The notes under the pieces are model-generated. The model searched no databases, was not told the origin of the DNA, and worked only from the letters and a program-made list of their open reading frames with translations. From AP-16 sp036395835 (GTDB lineage Bacteria; Pseudomonadota; Alphaproteobacteria; Rhizobiales; Xanthobacteraceae): a stretch of 28,212 nt of DNA. The stretch is from contig DASWCW010000132.1 in the NCBI GenBank assembly GCA_036395835.1, positions 1 through 28,212 on the forward strand, written 5' to 3'. A program made the translations under genes and the position numbers. The number at the start of each line of letters is the position of its first letter. Position 1 is the first letter of the stretch. Shown piece after piece: positions 7,768-14,892 of the stretch.

Positions 7768-9501
7768 ATGAAACGCACCGGCGCCGCGCTTGCGATCCAT
7801 GCGCTCGAGCAGATCGGGGTGCGATTCACCTTCGGCATTCCTGGAGTGCAGAACACCGAGCTCTACGACGAGCTCGACAGCTCGAACCGCATCACGCCGA
7901 TCCTGGTGACCCACGAAGGCGGCGCCGCCTTCATGGCCGATGCGGTGAGCCGGCTTTCGCCCAACATCGGCACGCTCGTCATCGTCCCGGCTGCCGGCCT
8001 GACCCATGCGGCGAGCGGCATCGGCGAAGCGTTTCTCGACGGCATCCCGATGCTGATCCTCACCGGCGGCGTGCGCACCGACAGCGGGAGGCGCTATCAG
8101 GTCCATCAGATGGATCTGCATCAGTTCATGAAGGGGCTCACGAAAGCGACGTTTCACGTCACCCGGCACGAAGACATCGTGCCGACCATCTTTCGCGCCT
8201 ACGACATCGCCACCGGCGGGGAGCCGGGACCGGTGTTCGTGGAGATCCCGCTCAACCTGCAGGCATTCCCGGGAGAGATTCCCGATCTGCCGACCTATTC
8301 GCGTCCGGCCGAAACCCGGCCGGACGATCCAAAGGGGATGGCCGCCGCCGCGGCGCTGCTTACGGCGGCCGAGCACCCCGGGCTCTTCGTCGGCTGGGGT
8401 GCGCGCGACGCCTACCCGCAAGTCCGCGCGATCGCCGAGCGGCTGCAGGCGCCAGTCGCCACCACGCTGCAGGGCCTGAGCGTCTTCCCGGCCAATCATC
8501 CGCTGCACGCCGGCTTCGGGTTCGGACCGGCCGCGGTGCCGGCCGCGCAAGCCGCGTTCAAGCATTGCGATTGCCTGCTGGCGGTCGGAACCCGGTTTGC
8601 CGAGATCGCGACCGGCAGCTACGGCGCCAAGGTCCCCGACAACCTGATCCACATCGACATCAACCCGCAAGTCTTCAATGCCAATTATCCGGCCAAGGTC
8701 GCCATCGCGGGCGATGCGAAGCCGGCGCTCGAGGCGCTGCTCGCCGCACTGGTTGCCGCCGCGCCGCCCCGCGAGGCGAACCGGGATCTGATCGAGCTGA
8801 TCCGGCGCGCGAAAGCGTCCTATCGTGAATCCTGGTACGCGCATCGCGCCGACGGCACGGTCAACCCGGCGCGGTTCTTCGACGAGCTGCGCAAGCAGAC
8901 GCCGGACGCGGCCATCACCGTGCTCGACGACGGCAATCACACCTTCCTGGCCGCCGAGCTGTTTCCGGTCCACGGCATCAAAAGCGTGATCCTGCCGACC
9001 GATTTCAACTCGATGGGCTATGCGGTTCCGGCCGCGATCGGCGCCAAGCTCGCCAATCCGGACCTGCCGGTCAACGTCATCGTTGGCGACGGCGCGTTCG
9101 CGATGAGCTGCATGGAAATCCTCACCGCGGTGCGCAACGAGCTCGGCATCGTCTATTACGTGTTCCACGACGGCGAGCTCTCGCAGATCGCCCAGTTCCA
9201 GCAACTGCCGTACAATCGCAAGACCTGCACCGAGCTCGGCGAGTTCGATCTGGAGGGCGTGGCGGCCGCGACCGGTGCCGCCTTCGTCGATCTGCCCGAG
9301 GACACCGCGCTTGCCAGCGCGATCGGGCAGGCGAGCGCGCTCGCCGCCGGGCGCCGGCCGGTGATCGTCGACGTGCGCATCGATTATTCCAAGCCGACCG
9401 CGTTCACCGCGGGCGCGGGCAAGACCACGTTCCTGCGGTTGCCGCTCGCGCAGAAAGCGCGAATTCTCGGCCGCGCGGTGGGGCGGCGGATTTTCCGATA
9501 G
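7768..9501 (+). CDS. Thiamine diphosphate-dependent enzyme, acetolactate synthase-like
   Basis: A 577-residue protein with the three-domain layout of the ThDP decarboxylase/acetolactate synthase superfamily. The N-terminal Pyr domain has the activating Glu50 in THEGGAAFMAD. The central domain follows at about 190-330. The C-terminal PP domain has the ThDP motif beginning GDGAFAMS. The motif normally ends in two asparagines; here the position reads FHDGE, so the metal-binding Asn is replaced by Asp, a substitution that could still hold magnesium. No FAD-specific signature is obvious. Members include acetolactate synthase, 2-oxoacid decarboxylases, aldehyde lyases and 2-hydroxyacyl-CoA lyase. 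Being followed by an aldehyde dehydrogenase, it may release an aldehyde, but this is inference. The ribosome binding site is weak. Confidence 0.85.
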   Translation: MKRTGAALAIHALEQIGVRFTFGIPGVQNTELYDELDSSNRITPILVTHEGGAAFMADAVSRLSPNIGTLVIVPAAGLTHAASGIGEAFLDGIPMLILTGGVRTDSGRRYQVHQMDLHQFMKGLTKATFHVTRHEDIVPTIFRAYDIATGGEPGPVFVEIPLNLQAFPGEIPDLPTYSRPAETRPDDPKGMAAAAALLTAAEHPGLFVGWGARDAYPQVRAIAERLQAPVATTLQGLSVFPANHPLHAGFGFGPAAVPAAQAAFKHCDCLLAVGTRFAEIATGSYGAKVPDNLIHIDINPQVFNANYPAKVAIAGDAKPALEALLAALVAAAPPREANRDLIELIRRAKASYRESWYAHRADGTVNPARFFDELRKQTPDAAITVLDDGNHTFLAAELFPVHGIKSVILPTDFNSMGYAVPAAIGAKLANPDLPVNVIVGDGAFAMSCMEILTAVRNELGIVYYVFHDGELSQIAQFQQLPYNRKTCTELGEFDLEGVAAATGAAFVDLPEDTALASAIGQASALAAGRRPVIVDVRIDYSKPTAFTAGAGKTTFLRLPLAQKARILGRAVGRRIFR

Positions 9502-9542
9502 ATTTCCAATCGGCAAACGCGACCGAACGAGGAGCGAGAGCA

Positions 9543-10988
9543 ATGAGCGTGGTCAGCATGGCGGAAGCTCGCCCGGCCGAAGGCTTCGAGCCGATGCAAG
9601 ATATCCTGACGCGACAGCGCGAGGCATTCCTGCAGGCAGGACCGCCGGCGCTCGAGGAGCGCCGCGCCGATCTGCGAAGACTGCGGCGCGCGATCAAAAA
9701 AAACGCCGAGCGGATCGCCTTGGAGATCTCCGTCGATTTTGGCAACCGCTCGCGCTACGAGACGCTGCTCGCCGACGTGTGGCCGACGCTCGCGGCGATC
9801 CGGCACGCGATCCGGCATCTGCCGGGCTGGATGGCGCCCAAGCGTGTCTCCGTGGGTCTCGAGTTCATGCCCGCGAGCGCCCGCATTCTCTACCAGCCGG
9901 TCGGAGTCGTGGGCATCATCAGCCCGTGGAACTACCCGTTCCAACTGGCGATCATGCCGCTGATCGCGGCGCTCGCCGCCGGCAACCGGGTGATGTTGAA
10001 ACCCTCCGAGCTCACGCCGCGTACCGCGCAATTTCTCGCCGAGTTTCTCGGCGGTCTGTTTCCCGCCGAGAAGGTCGCGACCATCCTCGGCGACCCGGAT
10101 GCCGGCGCCGCGTTCGCCAAGCTGCCGTTCGATCATCTGTTCTATACCGGCTCGACCGCGGTCGGCCGGCAGGTGATGCGGGCGGCGGCCGAGAATCTCA
10201 CGCCGGTGACGCTCGAGCTCGGCGGCAAGTCGCCGTGCATCCTCGCCGAGGACGCGGCGTTGCCGGCGGCGGTCGACAGCATCGTGTCCGGCAAGCTGTT
10301 GAACGCCGGGCAGACCTGCATCGCGCCCGACTACGTGCTCCTGCCGCGGGAACGGCGCGAGGACTTCATCAAGCTTTTCGGCGAGGCGGTGAGGAAATTC
10401 TATCCCGGGCTTGCGGCGAATCCCGACTACGCCTCGATCGTGAACGAGAGGCATTATCAGCGCGTCGTGCGCTACGTCGCCGAGGCGAAGCAGCAAGGCG
10501 CGCGCGTCGTCGAGTTCAACCCGGCGCAGGAGAGGCTGCCGCCGGACGCGCGCAAGCTGGCGCCCACGCTTGTCATCGAGCCCGGCGAGGAGCTCGGCGT
10601 CATGCGCGAGGAAATTTTCGGACCCGTGCTGCCGGTCCTGTCCTACGGCCGCATCGAGGAGGCGATCGAATACGTCAATCGTCGGCCGCGGCCGCTGGCG
10701 CTGTATTATTTCGGAGAGGACGAGAAGCAGCGCGACGAAGTTCTGAACAAGACCATCTCCGGGGGCGTCTCCGTCAACGACACGCTGCTCCACGTCCTGA
10801 TCGAGGAGCTGCCGTTCGGCGGCATCGGCGCTTCGGGGATCGGCGCCTATCACGGCGAGATCGGATTCCAGACCTTCTCGCACCGCAAAGGCGTGTTCGT
10901 GCAGAGCCGGTTCAGCGGCGCGAAATTCCTGCGGCCGCCGTTCGGCCGCATCACCGCCCTGATGCTCAAATTGCTGATGAGCCGCTGA
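9543..10988 (+). CDS. Aldehyde dehydrogenase, coniferyl-aldehyde dehydrogenase type
   Basis: A 481-residue NAD(P)-dependent aldehyde dehydrogenase. Visible signatures: IISPWNYPFQL at 125-135 (Asn130 active site), LKPSELTP at 152-159 (cofactor-binding Lys), FYTGSTAVG at 200-208, LELGGKSP with general base Glu225, and NAGQTCIAPDY with nucleophile Cys259. The short N-terminus and the C-terminal end with a hydrophobic, basic tail (FGRITALMLKLLMSR) resemble the coniferyl aldehyde/class 3 fatty aldehyde branch, so the substrate may be an aromatic or long-chain aldehyde, possibly with membrane association. GAGGAGCGAGAG just upstream gives a good ribosome binding site. It follows the ThDP enzyme by 41 bases. 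A palindromic repeat starts at the base after the stop codon. Confidence 0.92.
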   Translation: MSVVSMAEARPAEGFEPMQDILTRQREAFLQAGPPALEERRADLRRLRRAIKKNAERIALEISVDFGNRSRYETLLADVWPTLAAIRHAIRHLPGWMAPKRVSVGLEFMPASARILYQPVGVVGIISPWNYPFQLAIMPLIAALAAGNRVMLKPSELTPRTAQFLAEFLGGLFPAEKVATILGDPDAGAAFAKLPFDHLFYTGSTAVGRQVMRAAAENLTPVTLELGGKSPCILAEDAALPAAVDSIVSGKLLNAGQTCIAPDYVLLPRERREDFIKLFGEAVRKFYPGLAANPDYASIVNERHYQRVVRYVAEAKQQGARVVEFNPAQERLPPDARKLAPTLVIEPGEELGVMREEIFGPVLPVLSYGRIEEAIEYVNRRPRPLALYYFGEDEKQRDEVLNKTISGGVSVNDTLLHVLIEELPFGGIGASGIGAYHGEIGFQTFSHRKGVFVQSRFSGAKFLRPPFGRITALMLKLLMSR

Positions 10989-11107
10989 TACCTCCCCGTC
11001 AGGGGAGGTATCCGCGCGAAGCGCGGCGGGTGGGGTTTCGATCTGAGTCACCCCACCCCGGCTCGACGCGGCCGCGTCTCGCCGACCGTCCCCTCCGGGG
11101 AGGGAGA
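10989..11107. repeat. Palindromic interspersed repeat, family A, copy 1
   Basis: Starts with a perfect hairpin (TACCTCCCC, loop GTCA, GGGGAGGTA; 10989-11010). GCGAAGCGCGGCGGGTGGGG and its complementary CACCCCACCCCGG arm follow, then GGCTCGACGCGGCCGCGTCTC and a closing CCCCTCCGGGGAGGG palindrome. The same modules recur at 22821-22950 and 26100-26268. It contains no gene. It directly abuts the aldehyde dehydrogenase stop codon and could act as a 3' mRNA structure. Confidence 0.85.
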
Positions 11108-11157
11108 ACCGCGCAGAGGTCGCGCGCAGTTCGAGTGTCCTAGCCACGGAGCATCGC

Positions 11158-11916
11158 ATGTTCGACTTGAGCGGGAAGGTCGCGGTCGTCACCGGCGGCA
11201 ATGGCGGGATCGGCCTCGGCATGGCGCGCGGGCTCGCCGGCGCCGGCGCTGCCGTCGTCATCGCCGCGCGAAATGCGGAGAAATCCCGCGCGGCGGTGCG
11301 CGATCTAACGACGCGCGGCGCCTCCGCGTTAGCGATCGAGACCGACGTCACCGCGGAGAAATCGGTTGCCGCAATGGTCGCCGCGGTGCTCGAGCGCTGC
11401 GGTCGGCTCGACATCCTCGTCAACAATGCCGGCACCAACATTCGCCGCCCGGCACATGAGCTCAGCACCGCGGATTGGCACAAGGTGCTCGACACCAATC
11501 TCACCAGCGCATTCCTTTGCTCGAAATCCGCCTATCCGGCAATGAAGCGCAACGGCGCCGGCAAGATCATCAACATCGGGTCGATGATGTCGATCTTCGG
11601 CGCCTCGTTCGCGCCGGCGTACGCGGCGAGCAAGGCCGGCATCGTGCAATTCACCAAATCGATCGCCTGCGCGTGGGCGCGCGACAACATCCAAGCGAAC
11701 GCGGTGCTGCCGGGCTGGATCGATACCGAGCTGACCCGCGGCGCGCGGGACGAGGTGCCCGGCCTCAACGAAAACGTGCTGCGGCGGACGCCCGCGGGCC
11801 GCTGGGGCGTGATCGACGATATGGCGGGCGTTGCCGTGTTCCTCGCGAGCCCGGCGTCCGACTTCATCACCGGCGCGGCAATCCCGGTCGACGGCGGCTA
11901 TTCGGTGCAGGGGTGA
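11158..11916 (+). CDS. Short-chain dehydrogenase/reductase (classical SDR)
   Basis: A 252-residue NAD(P)H-dependent oxidoreductase. It has the cofactor motif TGGNGGIG (12-19), NNAG (89-92), and the catalytic set Asn114, Ser142, Tyr155 and Lys159 (YAASK). The end, GAAIPVDGGYSVQG, is standard for the family. Arg38 after the second beta strand (AARNAEK) suggests NADP(H) preference. It resembles the gluconate 5-dehydrogenase/2-deoxygluconate dehydrogenase and 3-oxoacyl reductase group, and the substrate is unknown. GGAG six bases before the ATG sets the start. It lies on the same strand as the aldehyde dehydrogenase but is separated by a repeat, so it may be a separate transcript. It converges with the next SDR with only 34 bases between stops. 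Confidence 0.9.
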   Translation: MFDLSGKVAVVTGGNGGIGLGMARGLAGAGAAVVIAARNAEKSRAAVRDLTTRGASALAIETDVTAEKSVAAMVAAVLERCGRLDILVNNAGTNIRRPAHELSTADWHKVLDTNLTSAFLCSKSAYPAMKRNGAGKIINIGSMMSIFGASFAPAYAASKAGIVQFTKSIACAWARDNIQANAVLPGWIDTELTRGARDEVPGLNENVLRRTPAGRWGVIDDMAGVAVFLASPASDFITGAAIPVDGGYSVQG

Positions 11917-11950
11917 GGCTTCATTCGGGGAAAACGCGCGTGGGGAGCGG

Positions 11951-12775
11951 TTAGCGCCGCGGCACGGTGAACGGATGCGTGCTCGACAGGCCGCCGTCGA
12001 CCGGGATCGCCTCCCCGTTGACGTAGGAGGCCTCATCGCTCGCCAGAAACGCGGCCACCGCCGCGATCTCCTCGGGATTGCCGTAGCGCGTCAGCGGATT
12101 GAGCTGCCCGATCTTCTCGTGGGTGCCGCGCTCGCGGGCGCGCTCGAAGATCATCTGCGTCATGCCGGTCTCGATCAGGCCCGGGCAAATGGCGTTGACG
12201 CGCACGCCGGTGCCGTAGAGCGAATTGGCCGCGGTCTGCACCAGGCTGATCACGCCGGCCTTGCTGGCGCTGTAGGGATTGCCGCCGGCATTGGCGCGCA
12301 GGCCGGCGACCGAGGCGGTGCAGAGGATCGAGCCGGCGCGCTGCTTCACCATGAGCGGGGCCGCGTGCTTGATGGCCAAGAACGCGCCGATCAGGTTGAC
12401 ACGCAAAACCTCCTGCCACAGCTCGACCGTCTGCTCCGACAGCGGCACCAGCCCGCCGCTGATGCCCGCATTGGCATAGATCGCATCGAGCCCGCCGAAC
12501 GCTTCGACCGCGCGGGAAATGAAGCCTTCGACTTCGGCTTCCGCGCCGACGTCGGCCGCGACCGCGATCGCCTTGCCGCCGGCGCTCGCGATTTCGCCCG
12601 CCGTCGCTTCGACCGCCGCCTTGCCGCGGTCGACGGCCAGCACCATGGCGCCTTCCGCCGCGAATTTCTTGGCGCTGGCCCGCCCGATGCCGCTGCCGGC
12701 GCCGGTCACGATCGTGCGCTTGCCGGCGAGCCGGCCGTGCGCCGCGCGCGAATCGTTCGATGCAAGCTTTGCCAT
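11951..12775 (-). CDS. Short-chain dehydrogenase/reductase (classical SDR)
   Basis: A 274-residue SDR with TGAGSGIG (24-31), ANAG (101-104), Asn127, Ser155, Tyr168 and Lys172 (YSASK), and a VDGGLSSTHPF end. Asp49 at the end of the second beta strand (LAVDRGK) suggests NAD(H). The frame is open further upstream to 12826, but the first 17 residues of that version look non-coding. ATG at 12775 is the best choice even though GGGGGAGG touches it. It is the last gene of a minus-strand series after the LuxR regulator, 71 bases away. It shares little beyond family motifs with the SDR on the other side, so this is not a simple inverted duplication. Substrate unknown. Confidence 0.88.
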   Translation of the reverse strand: MAKLASNDSRAAHGRLAGKRTIVTGAGSGIGRASAKKFAAEGAMVLAVDRGKAAVEATAGEIASAGGKAIAVAADVGAEAEVEGFISRAVEAFGGLDAIYANAGISGGLVPLSEQTVELWQEVLRVNLIGAFLAIKHAAPLMVKQRAGSILCTASVAGLRANAGGNPYSASKAGVISLVQTAANSLYGTGVRVNAICPGLIETGMTQMIFERARERGTHEKIGQLNPLTRYGNPEEIAAVAAFLASDEASYVNGEAIPVDGGLSSTHPFTVPRR

Positions 12776-12846
12776 CCTCCCCCACGCGTTCAGCCGAACC
12801 GATCCTCGACCGGCAGGACAGAACACGCATGCCGAAATTGATCAAG

Positions 12847-13416
12847 TCAAAGCATCAGGAGCCCGAGCCGTACCGCATGCGCGACCGCATCGGTGCGGCC
12901 GGTCGCATCGAGCTTCTCCAGGATCGAAGCCACGTGAAATTTCGCGGTGTGCACCGAAATGGCGAGCCTTCGCGCGATCTCCTTGTTCGAGGCGCCTTCG
13001 CTCAACAGCCCGAGAACCTCGAGCTCCCTCGACGTCAGGCCGATCGAGTCCGTCACCCCGGTCGCGTCGAATGGTGCGGCCGCATCGTGCCGGACGCTTT
13101 CGATCATCCGCAGCGGTGCAACGGCGAGTCCACGCGAAGCCGCCGCAAGCGCAATGCGCAAATCCGCCATTTCGGCCGACTTGGGCAGCACGCCGGCTAC
13201 TCCGACGCGCAGCGCGGCGAGCGGGTCGACATCGTCCGCGAGCAGAATGACGGCCTGATCGGTTTCGGCGTGGGGGAGAACATCCGTGATCGCGATCGAA
13301 GCCGCATCGGAATCGGGCTCGATGAGCTCCACATCGAGATCCAGCAGCATGGCCTCGATGCGCTCCGCCAGCAGGCGATCCTCGATTGCGAGCTGGACGG
13401 AGAGGCCGTTCGCCAT
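12847..13416 (-). CDS. LuxR/FixJ-family regulator with a shortened, atypical receiver domain
   Basis: A 189-residue transcription regulator. The C-terminal third is a clear LuxR-type DNA-binding domain: LTSRELEVLGLLSEGASNKE (127-146), then the recognition helix region SVHTAKFHVASILEKL. The N-terminal 105 residues follow a receiver fold only loosely. An acidic pair (Glu12-Asp13), a possible phosphoacceptor Asp45 and a Lys79 in VLPKSAE are present, but Asp45 and Lys79 are only 34 residues apart, against about 50 in normal receivers, and the conserved Thr/Ser position reads ALADD-like. Phosphorylation is therefore doubtful. The ATG lies two bases after the stop of the HtrA-like gene, indicating translational coupling and a joint function. 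No histidine kinase is nearby. Confidence 0.87.
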   Translation of the reverse strand: MANGLSVQLAIEDRLLAERIEAMLLDLDVELIEPDSDAASIAITDVLPHAETDQAVILLADDVDPLAALRVGVAGVLPKSAEMADLRIALAAASRGLAVAPLRMIESVRHDAAAPFDATGVTDSIGLTSRELEVLGLLSEGASNKEIARRLAISVHTAKFHVASILEKLDATGRTDAVAHAVRLGLLML

Positions 13417-13418
13417 GA

Positions 13419-14333
13419 TCAGGACATCGGCCGCTCGGATATCTCGATGCTCGCCGACGCGACTTGTCCGGCGCGAATGGTGGCGAGGTTTATTTGCCGG
13501 CCGACCGTTTCGGAGCTCAGCCGCTGGAACACGTCGCGCACGCTGCGCACGGGTTCGCCGTTCCAAGCGATAATGACGTCGCCGATCAGCATTCCCGCGC
13601 GCCGGCCCGGACCGTTCGGGTCGAGGCTGACGACCAGGAGCCCGCGGGAGCTGGAAAGCGAGCAAGATTTCACCAACGCGTCGTCGAGGCGCACTGGCTG
13701 CAGCCCGAGGCCGAGATAGCCGCGGGGGACGCGGCCGTGCGCCAAAAGCTGCTCGGCCACGCGCTCGATCGTAAGCAGCGGAATCGCAAGGCCGATCCGA
13801 CGCGGACCGAGCACGACCATGCCGACCGAGCTGCCTTCCGCATTCACGAGCAAGCCGCCCTCCTGGCGCGCATCGATGGCGCGGTCAAGGCGGATCAATC
13901 GATCGATCCGTCCGCCGCGCAGACTCTGCCAGGGGCCGCCTGCGATCGCGACCATGCCGAGGCTTGCCATCGGTCCGTCCGGGTGACGGCCGATCGCGAG
14001 CGCCAACTCCCCGGTCGAGACGTCATCTTCGCGCGGCAAAGCCAATGGCCTCCCCGCGCCCGGCACTTTGACGACGGCAATATCGGTGCTTGCGTCGCAG
14101 CCCGCCAGAGTCCCGGCGACCTGCTCGCCCTCCGGCGTGAGCACGGAAATGTCTTCATCCCGCTCGAGCGCGTCGCTCGCGGTCACGACGATGCCGGACC
14201 GCCAAAAGAACCCGCTGGAGTTGGGCCGGCCGCGTCCGGAGACGGCGACCACGCTCTGCGCACATTGTGCAACGATTTCGCTCGAGCGGCGGGAGAGGGC
14301 GGCGAGCGGATCTTCGGTGGATTGCTTCGACAT
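13419..14333 (-). CDS. HtrA/DegP-like protein with PDZ domain; catalytic His and Ser replaced (pseudoprotease)
   Basis: A 304-residue protein with a trypsin-like domain (about 15-195) and a C-terminal PDZ domain (about 205-300; YLGLGLQPV and GLLVVSLDPNGPGRRAGM). Aligned by eye to HtrA proteins, the site normally reading TNAHVV is TASDAL, so the catalytic His is Asp54. Asp84 in STDIAVVKV is kept. The nucleophile loop GNSGGPLVN reads RQEGGLLVN, so Ser becomes Glu158. Proteolysis is therefore unlikely, while peptide sensing through PDZ may remain. There is no signal peptide or membrane helix, so it is probably cytosolic, unusual for HtrA relatives. ATG at 14333 has GGAGG five bases upstream; an ATG at 14366 lacks one. 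It is coupled to the LuxR gene downstream, so it may act as a binding partner of that regulator. Confidence 0.88.
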   Translation of the reverse strand: MSKQSTEDPLAALSRRSSEIVAQCAQSVVAVSGRGRPNSSGFFWRSGIVVTASDALERDEDISVLTPEGEQVAGTLAGCDASTDIAVVKVPGAGRPLALPREDDVSTGELALAIGRHPDGPMASLGMVAIAGGPWQSLRGGRIDRLIRLDRAIDARQEGGLLVNAEGSSVGMVVLGPRRIGLAIPLLTIERVAEQLLAHGRVPRGYLGLGLQPVRLDDALVKSCSLSSSRGLLVVSLDPNGPGRRAGMLIGDVIIAWNGEPVRSVRDVFQRLSSETVGRQINLATIRAGQVASASIEISERPMS

Positions 14334-14379
14334 CGGGGCCTCCAGTCTGTCGGCCCCATTGTTCACCGGGCGGATGGCA

Positions 14380-14406
14380 ATCCTACTGGCCGGATGGCCA
14401 GGTCAA
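14380..14406 (-). promoter_or_regulatory. Possible promoter of the pseudoprotease-LuxR operon
   Basis: Read on the minus strand, TTGACC (14406-14401) is followed after 15 bases by TAGGAT (14385-14380), about 47 bases before the ATG. The spacer is short, so this is tentative. The -35 box sits inside the T-run of the preceding terminator. Confidence 0.3.
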
Positions 14407-14443
14407 AAAAAGCATCCCCGCCCGGCGATCCGGGCGGAGATGC
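14405..14443 (-). terminator. Rho-independent terminator after the DUF1236 gene
   Basis: On the minus strand a 14-bp stem with one mismatch (14443-14430 with 14425-14412) closes a four-base loop and is followed by seven Ts (14411-14405). It lies 17 bases after the DUF1236 stop codon and isolates that gene from the HtrA-like gene. Confidence 0.85.
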
Positions 14444-14459
14444 GCGAGCGTCCATGACC

Positions 14460-14778
14460 TCACTCGTGGATGATCTCGACCACGCGGTGCGTGCTCGGAT
14501 CCACCAGGACGACCTGGTTTTCGATCACGGTGTAGCGATAACGCCGGATCGCCGGCACATCGATGGTCTCCGGAACCGGGAGCAGCTCGACGCTGGCGGG
14601 GACCTCGACCCCGACGCGCGCCCGGAAGTCCGCCGGAGGCGCGACCGCGATCCGCTCGCGTGTCATCGAGCGAAAGACGGTCGTGCGCTGGTCGGGCGTG
14701 AGGTCGATCACCGCGGCCGTCTGGGCGGCGGCGATTCCCGCCGTTCCCGCCGAGCGCGCCCTTCACAAAGGATTTCAT
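14460..14778 (-). pseudogene. DUF1236-family secreted protein gene with an apparent +1 frameshift in the signal peptide
   Basis: The 3' part encodes a clear DUF1236 domain (IDLTPDQRTTVFRSM, then FRARVGVEVPASVELLPVPE and VVLVDPSTHRVVEIIHE). The expected start is ATG 14778, with AAAGGAGAG ideally placed and reading MKSFVKGALGG, but it is one base out of frame with the domain. Removing one base of the GGG run at plus-strand 14746-14748 restores MKSFVKGALGGTAGIAAAQT, a convincing signal peptide entering the domain. Removing one at 14737-14739 would also work. The span of 319 bases is not a multiple of three. The cause may be a real mutation, a sequencing or assembly error in a G-run, or programmed slippage. 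The gene has its own EcfG-type promoter and terminator, which suggests recent function. Members are small envelope proteins of unknown activity. Confidence 0.72.
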
Positions 14779-14818
14779 CAGCATCTCTCCTTTCGAGGCC
14801 CCGCGAGCCCCGGCGGCC

Positions 14819-14843
14819 AACGCCAGGCATTGCTGATTGTTCC
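14819..14843 (-). promoter_or_regulatory. EcfG (general stress response sigma factor) promoter
   Basis: On the minus strand GGAAC (14843-14839), a 16-base spacer (14838-14823) and CGTT (14822-14819) match exactly the alphaproteobacterial EcfG consensus GGAAC-N16/17-CGTT. It ends 40 bases before the DUF1236 start codon, a suitable distance. This predicts control by the PhyR-NepR-EcfG general stress system, whose genes are not in this window. Confidence 0.75.
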
Positions 14844-14892
14844 TGCCCTGTGCGGCAAGCCGCCGCGGCCGCCGGGTTACGCGTTAACTGCG

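Noticed and set aside
7504..9543. 679-codon open frame on the minus strand opposite the FAD dehydrogenase and ThDP genes
   Set aside because: It is antisense to a well-supported enzyme gene, has Arg/Asp/His-rich low-complexity composition and shows no domain. High GC keeps this frame open.
10989..11157. Simple Rho-independent terminator after the aldehyde dehydrogenase
   Set aside because: The hairpin is strong but no T-run follows, and the sequence recurs elsewhere, so it is better annotated as part of a repeat family.
9384..11504. 706-codon minus-strand open frame across the aldehyde dehydrogenase
   Set aside because: Shadow of the real gene; it also runs through the palindromic repeat, and no motif was recognised.
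11158..12775. Inverted duplication of one SDR gene
   Set aside because: The two convergent SDRs share only general family motifs, with different cofactor-loop residues and lengths.
14383..14820. 145-codon minus-strand frame starting in the DUF1236 leader
   Set aside because: Only its first 14 or so codons after ATG 14778 fit; the rest is the out-of-frame reading of the DUF1236 domain, so the frameshift explanation is better.
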